The position numbers and the translations under genes were made by a program. The notes beneath the pieces are model-generated. The model was not told the DNA's origin and made no database searches. It worked only from the letters and a program-made list of their open reading frames with translations. A DNA stretch of 64,000 nt. Origin: Thermoflexus sp042408815 (GTDB taxonomy: Bacteria; Chloroflexota; Anaerolineae; Thermoflexales; Thermoflexaceae). Location of the stretch: assembly GCF_042408815.1 (NCBI RefSeq), contig NZ_JBHOQR010000014.1:1-64000 (forward strand). Reading direction: 5' to 3'. This document shows positions 26,296 through 34,359 of the stretch, piece after piece (within the stretch, counting starts at the first letter, position 1; the number at the start of each line of letters is the position of its first letter).

Positions 26296-27111
26296 TCATT
26301 CGCTTCCCTCGCCCCGAGCTTTCTCCAGATGGCGTAGCCACGCGCGGCCCTGCCGTGCAGCCCCCCAATCGACCAGGCGAGGGAGCGCCCGGTTGATCCA
26401 GATGACCGGGACGTAGCGGGCGGGGATCACGATCTCGGGCACCGGCCGGCGCAAGGCCCGGGCGATCGCCCGGGCGATCGCTTCAGGGTTCAGCCCCCCG
26501 GGCACTTCACCGGGATCCACCGCCAGCCCGCTGGCGGCCTGTCCGAACTCCGTGCGAACCGGCCCCGGGCTGATCACAGTGACGTGAATGCCGTAGGGCT
26601 CCAGCTCACGTCGCAACCCCTCACTGAATCCCACCACGGCGAACTTCGTGGCGGAATAGACCGTGAGAGGCGGGGTGGAGATATGCCCGGCGACGGAGGC
26701 GACGTTGATGATATGACCGCGCCCCAGCCGTCGCATGCCCGGCAACACCAGCTGCACCAAATGGATCACCGCCAGGATATTCACCTGGAACATCCGCTCG
26801 ATCACCTCCCAGGGAGTCTGGGCCACGGTCCCGTAGTAGCCGAAGCCCGCGTTGTTAATCAGCACCTCCACCGGGCCCCATGCCTCCTCCGCTTGGCGCA
26901 CCAGGGCCTGACGGTCAGAGCAGCTGGCCAGGTCCGCGGGGATCACCAGGGCGGCGCCGCCTTGAGCGCGGATCTCCTGAGCCAAGGCCTCCAGGCGATC
27001 CCGGCGCCGGGCAGTCAGGATCACGCGCATGCCCTGGCGGGCCAGCCACCGAGCGGTGGCCGCTCCAATTCCACTGCTTGCCCCCGTGATCAGAACGGTC
27101 GGCTCTCCCAT
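26296..27111 (-). CDS. Short-chain dehydrogenase/reductase
   Basis: A 271-residue Rossmann-fold oxidoreductase with the classical SDR signature: cofactor turn TGASSGIG near residue 9, NNAG at about 87, and active-site YSATK. An Arg-rich TARRRDR after beta2 suggests NADP(H) preference. The start at 27111 follows GGGAGAGG. It converges with the HAD gene (23-base gap) and is divergent from the MBL operon. It may act on a ketone or alcohol; the substrate is unknown. Confidence 0.9.
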   Translation of the reverse strand: MGEPTVLITGASSGIGAATARWLARQGMRVILTARRRDRLEALAQEIRAQGGAALVIPADLASCSDRQALVRQAEEAWGPVEVLINNAGFGYYGTVAQTPWEVIERMFQVNILAVIHLVQLVLPGMRRLGRGHIINVASVAGHISTPPLTVYSATKFAVVGFSEGLRRELEPYGIHVTVISPGPVRTEFGQAASGLAVDPGEVPGGLNPEAIARAIARALRRPVPEIVIPARYVPVIWINRALPRLVDWGAARQGRAWLRHLEKARGEGSE

Positions 27112-27200
27112 ATGCCTCTCCCAGGATGGAACTCGACTGCACCCTCTCGACCTGTGATTAGGATACAAGCGGGCTCGGATTCTGGAAAAGTCGGATGTTG

Positions 27201-27229
27201 TTGACGATCTCAGGGCGTCCTCTTAAAAT
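27201..27229 (+). promoter_or_regulatory. Promoter of the MBL / TrpC-like operon
   Basis: TTGACG (27201-27206) and TAAAAT (27224-27229) are spaced by 17 bases. The predicted start near 27236 leaves a leader of about 75 bases before the ATG at 27311. Confidence 0.75.
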
Positions 27230-27310
27230 GCGTGCTGTGAGCCATGATCCCATTAGACCCGTGGAACACCCGCCTGGGATCGGGAATTTCCGAGGAGATC
27301 ACGTCCGCCT

Positions 27311-28201
27311 ATGCAACGGGATCGAATTACCGATGACATTTATGTCCTCACCAGCGACCAGTATGCCCAGGTGAACGCGGGGGTGGTCCTCGCCTCCGAG
27401 GGGGTCGTGGTGATCGATACCCTTCCATTTCCCGAGGAAACGCAGGAAATCCTCAGGCTCGTGGAGAAAGAAGCCGCAGGGCGTCCGATCTATCTGGTCC
27501 TCACCCATTATCACACGGATCACACCTTTGGTGCGTGTTTCTTTCCGAAGGCGATCGCCATCGCCCATATCCTTTGCCGAAAGCGCCTGGAAGAACATGG
27601 GGAAGAGGCCCTTCGGAAGGCGAAAGCGCAGGACCCTGCCTTTGCTCCGTTGAGCCTTCGCCTTCCTGAGGTCGTTGTGGAAGAAGGCGACCTCCTGCTG
27701 CGTCTGGGGAACAAAACGCTGCAGCTGTTCCACGCGCCCGGTCACTCCTCGGATGGGCTGGCCGTCTATGTTCGTGAGGATCGAATTCTTTTCACCGGAG
27801 ATGTCATGATGCCCATCCCTTACATCGTGGATGGCGATATCGAGCAGACCATTGCCACCCTTCAGCGCTTCCGGGAGCTTCAGATCGAGATCATGGTCCC
27901 CGGCCACGGCGAGCCGATCCTTCGGGGGGAGGTGCTGGACGCGATTCAGGCCAACATCAATTACCTGAACACGATTGTGAGCGAGGTTCGACGCTACCTC
28001 CAGCAGGGGAAGCCCCGGGAAGCGCTGCGGGAACTGGATGTGGAAAGCTGTGGGATCCCCCGCATTGCCCTGAACGGCCTGGCCCCGCAGCTGCACCACC
28101 GCAACCTGATCGCGCTGTATCAGCGCCTCAGCTCAGAGGTCCGGCCCGCCTCCAGGGCGCGGGCCGCCAAAACCTCCTCACGCTCCTCCAGGGTCTTATG
28201 A
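27311..28201 (+). CDS. MBL-fold metallo-hydrolase
   Basis: A 296-residue metallo-beta-lactamase-fold enzyme with THYHTDHTFG (two-metal site), HAPGHSSDGL, FTGDVMM and a C-terminal VPGHGEP ligand. The arrangement matches the broad glyoxalase II / hydrolase group, so a thioester, lactone or phosphodiester substrate is possible. The stop overlaps the start of the next gene (ATGA), implying coupled translation with the TrpC-like protein. The last ~25 residues are Arg/Ser-rich and probably disordered. Confidence 0.88.
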   Translation: MQRDRITDDIYVLTSDQYAQVNAGVVLASEGVVVIDTLPFPEETQEILRLVEKEAAGRPIYLVLTHYHTDHTFGACFFPKAIAIAHILCRKRLEEHGEEALRKAKAQDPAFAPLSLRLPEVVVEEGDLLLRLGNKTLQLFHAPGHSSDGLAVYVREDRILFTGDVMMPIPYIVDGDIEQTIATLQRFRELQIEIMVPGHGEPILRGEVLDAIQANINYLNTIVSEVRRYLQQGKPREALRELDVESCGIPRIALNGLAPQLHHRNLIALYQRLSSEVRPASRARAAKTSSRSSRVL

Positions 28202-29028
28202 GCGTTTGGGAACGGGCCCGACGGCGCGGCCGCTTCCTGGAGTTGATTCTGGAAGATAAGCGGGAGGAGCTGGCGCGACGACGGCGCGTGCTGGATGAAG
28301 GGACCTTGCGCCTGCAAACCCGCCTGTGGCCTGCCCCCATTCCCCTTCGAACCGTCCTTCCCGATCCCCAGAGCCGGCTCCGCCCCGTGGTCGCCCTGAT
28401 GCGAGCTGCCCCCTTCCATGGCCTGCTACGCCCCTCTTATGATCCGGTCCGCCTCGCTCTCTCCCTGGCGACTCGTGGGATCGCCGCCCTCGTGGTCATG
28501 ACCGACGCGCGTTACTATCAGGGCCGCCTGGAACATCTGGCAGCGGTGAAACAGGCCCTGCTCCGCCGGCGGCTGAGCATCCCGGTGATCCGCCACGATT
28601 TTTTCCTCGATCCCTTCCAGGCACTGGAGGCCCGGGCCTTCGGGGCCGACGCCATCTGGATCAGCATGGGCATGCTGAGCCCCTCTGGCCTTCGAGCCCT
28701 TCTGGAAGCCGCTGCGGAATGCGGCCTGGAGGTCCTGGCGGAGGTTCGAACCGAGGCTGAAGTGGAAGCTGCCCAGGCGGCTGGCCTGGATGCCCTCATT
28801 GTCCAGCGGCGGGACTGGCGGACCTTTGAGGTGGATCCCACGCTGCCTGCGCGGCTGCATTCGCTGCTCCCCAGGGAGGCCATTCGGATCGTCGCTGGAG
28901 GGATCTCCACCCGCCAGGAGATCGAAGAAATCCAGGCGCTGGGCTTTCATGCGGTGATTTTCGAGGAACCCCTCCTGAGCGCTCGGGATCCCATGACCCG
29001 TTTGAGCGAGCTGGGCTTCGGATCCTGA
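28198..29028 (+). CDS. Indole-3-glycerol-phosphate-synthase-like TIM barrel lacking catalytic residues
   Basis: A 276-residue protein aligning along the whole TrpC barrel: KREELARRR start, TDARYYQG, PVIRHDFFLDPFQALEAR, GADAIWIS, LAEVRT, RRDWRTFEVD. The residues that do chemistry in TrpC are changed. The beta1 AE-K--SPS segment reads ALMRAAPFH (Glu to Leu, Lys to Arg, Ser to Phe), and the beta3 Lys of KDF is His. The Asn of INNRD is Gln, the AESGI segment reads VAGGI, and the phosphate-binding GxS loop reads EEP. Only the LAEV Glu remains. It is probably not a tryptophan enzyme; no trp gene is nearby. It is coupled to the MBL gene, and its function is unknown. Confidence 0.75.
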   Translation: MSVWERARRRGRFLELILEDKREELARRRRVLDEGTLRLQTRLWPAPIPLRTVLPDPQSRLRPVVALMRAAPFHGLLRPSYDPVRLALSLATRGIAALVVMTDARYYQGRLEHLAAVKQALLRRRLSIPVIRHDFFLDPFQALEARAFGADAIWISMGMLSPSGLRALLEAAAECGLEVLAEVRTEAEVEAAQAAGLDALIVQRRDWRTFEVDPTLPARLHSLLPREAIRIVAGGISTRQEIEEIQALGFHAVIFEEPLLSARDPMTRLSELGFGS

Positions 29029-29066
29029 ACCGAACTTCCATGGTGGGGCTCCGATGAGCAAGGCGG

Positions 29067-29110
29067 GGTAGCCCCTCCCCCGAGCCTTTCAGGCCCCGGG
29101 GAAGAGGGGA
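29067..29110. repeat. Intergenic GC-rich hairpin (family copy A)
   Basis: The segment begins GGTAGCCCCTCCCCCGAGCC and returns as GGCCCCGGGGAAGAGGGG around a TTTCA loop, forming an imperfect 12-15-bp hairpin followed by AAAAA. It shares its edges with copies at 33001-33045 and 59701-59745. It follows the TrpC-like gene and could terminate that transcript. Confidence 0.55.
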
Positions 29111-29227
29111 AAAATATTCTTTGGGATGGAGGTGTCTGCAGCGCCCCGATCCCCCAAAAGGACACTCTTCTTCCCGCATGAGCTGGCCATGCGAGGCGCC
29201 CTTTCCAAACCGCCGGTTCCAGAGACG

Positions 29228-29818
29228 ATGCAACGGCTACCCCGCACGTTCTTCGAGCGGCCCACCTTAGAGGTCGCCCGGGATCTCCTGGGGCGACGCC
29301 TCGTGCATCTGGTCCGTGGACATCGGATCTCGGGGCGCATTGTGGAGGTAGAGGCTTACATCGGAGAGGATGACCAGGCCTGCCATGCCGCCGTCGGTCG
29401 CACCGCTCGCAATGCGGTGATGTATGGCCCGCCCGGACATGCTTATGTCTATATGATCTACGGCCAGCACTATTGCCTGAACGTCGTCACGGAACCGGAA
29501 GGCTTCCCGGCGGCTATTCTGATCCGGGCGCTGGAGCCCGAGGAGGGGCTCTTATGGATCGCCCGTCGGCGCCCCGGGATCCCGGAGCGGGACTGGTTGC
29601 GAGGCCCCGGGCGGGTCTGCGCCGGGCTGGGCATCGACCGGAGGCTGAACGGCCACGACCTGTGCGCGCCAGATGCCCGGCTCTGGCTCGAGATCGGAGA
29701 GCCCATTCCCGATGATCAGGTGGCCACAAGCCCCCGCGTCCGGGTGCGCGGGGATCTCCTCGCCCGCACCCGACCATGGCGGTTTTATATTCGAGATCAC
29801 CCATGCGTGTCGGATTAG
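29228..29818 (+). CDS. mpg: 3-methyladenine DNA glycosylase (AAG/MPG family)
   Basis: A 196-residue base-excision repair enzyme that removes alkylated purines. Family hallmarks are ARDLLGRRLV, the catalytic EVEAYIGEDDQACHA (Glu activating water), NAVMYGPPGHAYVYMIYG (intercalating Tyr region) and GPGRVCAGLGI. The length matches bacterial MPG. I place the start at 29228 (MQRLPRTFFERP), where the conserved sequence begins; in-frame starts at 29126 and 29189 would add non-conserved residues. The ribosome binding site is weak for all, so the start is uncertain. Confidence 0.93.
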   Translation: MQRLPRTFFERPTLEVARDLLGRRLVHLVRGHRISGRIVEVEAYIGEDDQACHAAVGRTARNAVMYGPPGHAYVYMIYGQHYCLNVVTEPEGFPAAILIRALEPEEGLLWIARRRPGIPERDWLRGPGRVCAGLGIDRRLNGHDLCAPDARLWLEIGEPIPDDQVATSPRVRVRGDLLARTRPWRFYIRDHPCVSD

Positions 29819-29863
29819 CGCCTCGTCCCGTGATGATTTCAGGATACAGACCGCCTGGAACCC

Positions 29864-29893
29864 GGAAGGGGCAGAAGCCCCCCTTCCCCTTTT
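29864..29893 (+). terminator. Probable terminator of the 3-methyladenine glycosylase gene
   Basis: GGAAGGGG (29864-29871) pairs with CCCCTTCC (29880-29887), followed by CCTTTTC. A second GC-rich hairpin, GCGCGGGC...GCCCGCGC, follows within 40 bases. Confidence 0.55.
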
Positions 29894-29973
29894 CTGCGCG
29901 GGCAGGCCGCCGAAGCCGCCCGCCCGCGCGACAGCTCCACTCGAAAAAGCATGATGACCGCGCGGGGTGGGCG

Positions 29974-30438
29974 GTGGCCAGCACTTCCGCAGGGCGGTGG
30001 CACTGGCGGGACTTCTTTCAGAACCCGGCGGAGGAAGGGCCGAACTGGGGAGGTCGGGAATGGATCCGCTCGCCGGTCTCATGGGCCCGGATCCGGGAGA
30101 TGCGGAAGGGAGATATTGTGGTAGCCTACCAGGCCGGCGAGGGGATCATCGGTCTGGCCCGGCTGGCCTCGGATGGCTACCCGGAGGTGGAAGGGGGGCC
30201 TTATGATACCTTTGACCTGGCCCCGGCCCCCACCGTATGGCTCCATGAGCCCGTTCCTCTTTTCCTGGTGCGCCAGATCCCTCAGGCGCGCGCTCACTTC
30301 GAGTTCCTCCGCGTTCACCACGGCACAGTTTTCCGGATCACCCCAGAGGGCTTTGAGGCCCTTTTACATCGGATCCGCACGCTGAACCCGGAGCAGGCTC
30401 CGGAGCTCCAGAGGTTCCTGGAGGAACGCAATGGGTGA
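29974..30438 (+). CDS. EVE-domain-like (PUA-fold) protein
   Basis: About 154 residues resembling the EVE/PUA-like fold: SAGRWHWRDFF, then MRKGDIVVAYQAGEGIIGLA, DGYPEVE, VPLFLVRQIPQ and HHGTVFRIT. EVE domains bind modified bases in DNA or RNA and occur both as stand-alone proteins and in restriction systems. The first conserved residues (GWAVAS) sit at or before the GTG at 29974. The open frame runs back to 29776 but overlaps two terminator-like hairpins and reads as non-coding, so the true start is unclear and a short 5' truncation is possible. It lies next to the DNA glycosylase. Confidence 0.62.
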   Translation: MASTSAGRWHWRDFFQNPAEEGPNWGGREWIRSPVSWARIREMRKGDIVVAYQAGEGIIGLARLASDGYPEVEGGPYDTFDLAPAPTVWLHEPVPLFLVRQIPQARAHFEFLRVHHGTVFRITPEGFEALLHRIRTLNPEQAPELQRFLEERNG

Positions 30439-30460
30439 GTTCTTCCTTAACCGGCATGGG

Positions 30461-31125
30461 TCAGTGAGCGTGCCCATCCAGGAGCGATCGGAGCAGCATC
30501 AGTTCATCCCGCAGAGCCCAGGTGCAGAGGAAGCGCTGTCGCACATGTTCCCGGCCTCGCTCTCCTAGCGCCCGGGCTTTCTCCGGGTGGGCCAGCAACT
30601 CCATCGCCCTCGCCGCGCACTCCTCCACGCTGCTCACCAGGAATCCCACGGGGATCCTTCCATGGATCGAAGCGGGAGACCTGCAGAAGCAGGGGCCGGT
30701 TCACATCCACCCCGAACCGGGCCACGATAGCCCGTGCTTCCCCCAGATCTATCATCGCGTTTTCGGGGGAGAGGGGATCGATGGTCGAGGGGATGATGGC
30801 CACTCGGGAGACCGGAAAGCCGGGCCCCACGTATCCCGCCATGGTGAAAACCGCCGCATCGTAAACAGCAAGAAAGGGGAACAGGAACGCCCAGAAAGCC
30901 CAATTCGGGGTGCTGGTATCGATATGACAGCGCCAGATCCAGAACCGGGCCCCGCGGCGTTCCCGCAGCAGGTGAGGTCCATCCCCTGGAGGCCGTTAGG
31001 CATCGCCTTGGTGACCCGGAAGAAGGCATCGTTCCCGTGGATTATCTGCCACTCCGCCTCCAGGCCGAGATCCCGCAGCAAGGGAATATGGGTGGCCAGG
31101 ATCTCGGCCACTCCCCTGCCGATCC
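30461..31125 (-). pseudogene. TreT-type trehalose synthase glycosyltransferase, remnant with three deletions
   Basis: Pieces of a GT4 trehalose-synthase-like enzyme lie in order but in different frames. They are an N-terminal IGRGVAEILATHIPLLRDL...HGNDAFFRVTKAM, then LLRERRGARFWIWRCHIDT...FTMAGYVGPG and VSRFDPWKDP, then GFLVSSVEECAARAMELL...ALRDELMLL. The extreme N-terminus is missing: the permease's last codons run into GIGRG. The HDPQP-type region between HG and LLRERRG is gone, as is about half of the C-terminal Rossmann domain between WKDP and GFLVSS. It cannot be functional. It sits at the 3' end of the sugar ABC operon, where TreT is found in thermophiles. Confidence 0.82.
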
Positions 31126-31956
31126 CTATTTCAGGGTCCACCCAATCAGGCCCCGAATGTAATAGCGCTGGAGCAGGGCGAACACCAGGATCGGCACACT
31201 CATGGTCAGGATGGAAGCCGCGGTCAGCACGCCCCAATCGATATGATACTGGCCCCGCAACAAGGGAATGCGCTGGGTGGCCACCAGCATATCTGGATCA
31301 TAGATCAGGATCAGGGCCATGAAGAAATCGTTCCAGGCCCAGGTCAGTTGCAAGGCAGCGGCTGAGGCCAGGCCAGGCAGGCTGAGAGGCAGCACCATCC
31401 GGGTGAAGATCTGAAACCGGTTCGCTCCATCCAGGCTGGCCGCCTCTTCGATCTCCGGCGGCAGGGTGGAGAAATAGTTCCGCAGAAAGAGGATCACCCA
31501 GGGCAGCGCCCACGCCGTGTGCACCAGGATCAGCCCGAGATAGCTGTTGATCAGCCCCAGATCCCGCAGGAACCGGAAGAGGGGAACAGCCACCATCTGC
31601 TGAGGGATCGCCATCAGGAGAACGATTGTCAGGAAGAGGGGATCCCGCAGCGGGAAGGGGAAACGAAGCAACGCGTAAGCGGCCATCGCCCCGATGAATA
31701 TCGGCAGAACCGTGGCCGGGATGACCACTACCAAGGAGTTGCGGATCCCCTGTCCGATAGGGGCGGTGGGATGGTTCCATGCTTTCAGGAAGTTATCCAG
31801 GGAGACAGTAAAGGAAGAGAACTGCCACCACCCGTGGATCAGCTCGCTCTGGGGACGCAGAGCGCTCATCAAGATGCCGATGAAGGGGACAATCCAGATC
31901 AGGCCCACTCCCCATGCCAGCACGTTCACCGCCAGTTCCCGTCCCCACCGCCGCAT
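31126..31956 (-). CDS. Sugar ABC transporter permease (MalG type)
   Basis: A 276-residue inner-membrane subunit with six predicted spans and the cytoplasmic coupling helix EEAASLDGANRFQIFTRMVLP (EAA-G loop) near residue 185. It pairs with the MalF-type subunit encoded 6 bases upstream. The gene ends exactly where the TreT remnant begins, so its last few codons may have been redefined by that deletion; the C-terminus RGLIGWTLK still looks normal for the family. The ATPase is not encoded in the operon, as is usual for CUT1 systems sharing MsmK. Confidence 0.92.
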   Translation of the reverse strand: MRRWGRELAVNVLAWGVGLIWIVPFIGILMSALRPQSELIHGWWQFSSFTVSLDNFLKAWNHPTAPIGQGIRNSLVVVIPATVLPIFIGAMAAYALLRFPFPLRDPLFLTIVLLMAIPQQMVAVPLFRFLRDLGLINSYLGLILVHTAWALPWVILFLRNYFSTLPPEIEEAASLDGANRFQIFTRMVLPLSLPGLASAAALQLTWAWNDFFMALILIYDPDMLVATQRIPLLRGQYHIDWGVLTAASILTMSVPILVFALLQRYYIRGLIGWTLK

Positions 31957-31962
31957 CGCGCT

Positions 31963-32871
31963 TCACTCCGGAGAACGTGTAGTCCGCACGAACCAGAGGC
32001 CGACGATCAGCGTGAAGAGCGTCAGCAGGGTGGCCACCGCCGCCGCCCGATGGAACTCCAGGGCCCGGAAGGCGTAGAAATACATCTGGAGGGCGAGCAC
32101 CATGGTGGCCCCACCCGGGCCGCCCAGCGTCGCCGTGTAGACGATGTCGAAGATCTTCAACTCCCAGAGGACCGTCATGGCCACGATCACCATGGTGACC
32201 GGGCGGAGGCTGGGGATAGTGATATACCAGAACTGCTGAAGAGGGCCTGCTCCATCCACGGCGGCGGCCTCATAGTAATCGCGCGGGATCGTCGCCAGGC
32301 CGGCGCTGTAAAGGATCATGCTGAACCCGACCCAGAGCCAGACGGACCCGAGGATCAACGCCGGCAATGCCGTCTCTGGGTAAGCCGTCCAGCTCCGCCC
32401 CAGCTCCGTCAGCCCCACCGCCCGCAGGATCGCGGTGGCGATCCCGGCGTTCTCATCGAACAGGAAGCGAATGATCACACCCCCGACAATCATTGGCGTG
32501 ACCATCCCCAGGAAGATGATGGATTTAAGAAAGGTAGCCCCCCAGACCCGATCCAGCAACACCGCCAAGATCAAACCTAATCCGATCGTCAGCGGAAGAT
32601 GGAGCAGGATCCACACCGCATTGTGGACGATGGAGCCCCACGGGGGCGGACCGGGTGGGAAGCCTGGGAGATTGAAGGTGTCCGGATCGGAGAGGACCTG
32701 AACGAAATTCCGCAGGCCCACAAAGTCCCCCTGCCGGTCCGTGAAGCTGAGGGCGATGGTCTGCAAAGCGGGGAGGATGATAAAGAAGAGGATAAGAAGC
32801 AGGGCCGGTGCGGTGAACCCCAGAAAACTTCCCCAGCGCCCGATTCGCTTCCACCCTCGCCATGTCCGCAT
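31963..32871 (-). CDS. Sugar ABC transporter permease (MalF type)
   Basis: A 302-residue permease with six predicted spans, an N-terminal cytoplasmic basic stretch and the EAA loop YEAAAVDGAGPLQQFWYITI. It forms the CUT1-family channel with the MalG-type protein and receives sugar from the lipoprotein encoded upstream. A 219-base gap containing a strong hairpin separates it from the binding-protein gene, which may lower permease expression relative to the binding protein. Confidence 0.92.
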   Translation of the reverse strand: MRTWRGWKRIGRWGSFLGFTAPALLLILFFIILPALQTIALSFTDRQGDFVGLRNFVQVLSDPDTFNLPGFPPGPPPWGSIVHNAVWILLHLPLTIGLGLILAVLLDRVWGATFLKSIIFLGMVTPMIVGGVIIRFLFDENAGIATAILRAVGLTELGRSWTAYPETALPALILGSVWLWVGFSMILYSAGLATIPRDYYEAAAVDGAGPLQQFWYITIPSLRPVTMVIVAMTVLWELKIFDIVYTATLGGPGGATMVLALQMYFYAFRALEFHRAAAVATLLTLFTLIVGLWFVRTTRSPE

Positions 32872-32998
32872 GGTCCCCGGCTCCGGATCTGAATTTAGAA
32901 TTCAGAGGAACAGGGAATGAGCGCAGCCTGCGAATCGGTCCGCCTCTATCCCCTGGCCTTTACAGAACAATCGCCGCTCGACCTCCTAGAAGGGAGGC

Positions 32999-33045
32999 CG
33001 GATAGCCTCTCCCCGCGGCCCCTCAGGCCGCGGGGAGAGGGAGAA
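32999..33045. repeat. Perfect 15-bp intergenic hairpin between binding-protein and permease genes (family copy B)
   Basis: GATAGC precedes a palindrome: arms 33006-33020 and 33026-33040 pair over 15 bp around the loop CCTCA. Edges match the copies at 29067 and 59701. A REP element in the E. coli malE-malF gap occupies the equivalent position and protects the upstream mRNA; the same role here is inference. Confidence 0.7.
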
Positions 33046-33090
33046 CGCGGAGAGACTGGAGGAGAGCTCCCCGGGATCCAGAGGAGCCCG

Positions 33091-34359
33091 CTATCGAGTC
33101 GGGAAGCGAGCGTCCAGGGTGCGGAGCACGCTATCCAGCGCCTGGGGGCGCACCCAGAGGAGCTTCAGCTGATCCCAAAACGTGCGCTGCCAGTCCCCGC
33201 CCACCGTGTCATCCAGGTCCGGGACGTTCGGCCGCTCGATCTTCGCCAGGGCCTCCGCCAGGGCTCGGTCGGCCGGCGGGTAAACCTCGGGGGAGATATC
33301 CTTGCGGCTGGCGAGCTTGCCGCCCTGTTTGGCCCGGATCTCCATCCCCTCCTTGCTGATCAGGAAGGCAACGAGCTGCTTGGCGGCCTCCACATTCTCG
33401 CTGTATTTGGGGATGAAGGCCCAGTCAGTGCCCCCCACTACCCCGCGCGCCCCGGGCAGAGTGAACACGCCCAGGTCGTTCGGGTCCTTCACCATCCCGG
33501 TCAGCCAGTTCCCCATGAAGAACAAGCCGTATTCCTCATTCCACCAAAGGTCAATGGCCTGGGTCCATTCCACCGGGTCGCTGAAGTATTTGCCGAGCAG
33601 AGGGACCAGGCGCTCAGCGAAGATGGCGCGGACCTGGGGATCGGTGAACCGGGCCTTGCCAGCGATCAGATTCTCCTGGAGCTCCGGCCCGCCGAAGGTG
33701 ATCAGAAAGTGCTCCACGATGTCGCTCAGCGGCCAGCCCACACCATCGCCGCTGATGATCGCCTTCTTGATGCCGGGGATCTTGGAGATCTGATCCAGGA
33801 GGGCCAGGAACTCCTCCCACGTGGCCGGCGGCTTCAGGTTATGCTTCTGGAAGAAAGATTTCTTATACCAGAAGCCGGGCTTCACAAAGAGAACATAGGG
33901 GACAGCGTAAACCCGGCCATCCACAGGGGCGGGCTGGAGCACGAACTGATCGGCCTCCTTCTGCCATACGTCCGTGAGATCCACCGCGTGATCTTTGTTC
34001 TTCCGGATCCACCAGTCCCACATGAAAATCACATCACCCGGGGCCTGCTTCGCCTCAAACTGAGGAGGCAAAATCTGCGAGAGATCCTCCGCCCGGTAGA
34101 TCCGGTAGCGGATCTGAACGCCGAGCTTCTCCTCCGCCGCCTTCAGGACAGGGAGAAACTGGTCCATCTCTGCGCCCGCCCAGGGGCCGATGACGGTCAG
34201 GGTGGGGATCACCTTGGTGACCTCGACGGTCTTTTCGACCGGCACCGTCCGCTCAACGACCCGGGTCTCCACGATCCGCTCAGGGGTCGGCGTGGCGGCC
34301 GGCACACAGGCGCTGACCGCCAGCATCAAAACCACCAACACAAACCCGATACGTTTCAT
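33091..34359 (-). CDS. Sugar ABC transporter substrate-binding lipoprotein
   Basis: A 422-residue extracytoplasmic solute-binding protein of family 1. The start at 34359 (MKRIGFVLVVLMLAVSAC) gives a lipoprotein signal with lipobox AVSAC, followed by a Thr/Glu/Val-rich tether. The mature part has the two-lobed pattern with VIGPWAGAEMDQFLPVL, DVIFMWDWWI and YAVPYVLFVKPGFWY. Its start overlaps the LacI stop (ATGA), so it is coupled to the repressor gene. The TreT remnant downstream suggests an alpha-glucoside such as trehalose as ligand, but this is inferred. Confidence 0.9.
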   Translation of the reverse strand: MKRIGFVLVVLMLAVSACVPAATPTPERIVETRVVERTVPVEKTVEVTKVIPTLTVIGPWAGAEMDQFLPVLKAAEEKLGVQIRYRIYRAEDLSQILPPQFEAKQAPGDVIFMWDWWIRKNKDHAVDLTDVWQKEADQFVLQPAPVDGRVYAVPYVLFVKPGFWYKKSFFQKHNLKPPATWEEFLALLDQISKIPGIKKAIISGDGVGWPLSDIVEHFLITFGGPELQENLIAGKARFTDPQVRAIFAERLVPLLGKYFSDPVEWTQAIDLWWNEEYGLFFMGNWLTGMVKDPNDLGVFTLPGARGVVGGTDWAFIPKYSENVEAAKQLVAFLISKEGMEIRAKQGGKLASRKDISPEVYPPADRALAEALAKIERPNVPDLDDTVGGDWQRTFWDQLKLLWVRPQALDSVLRTLDARFPTR

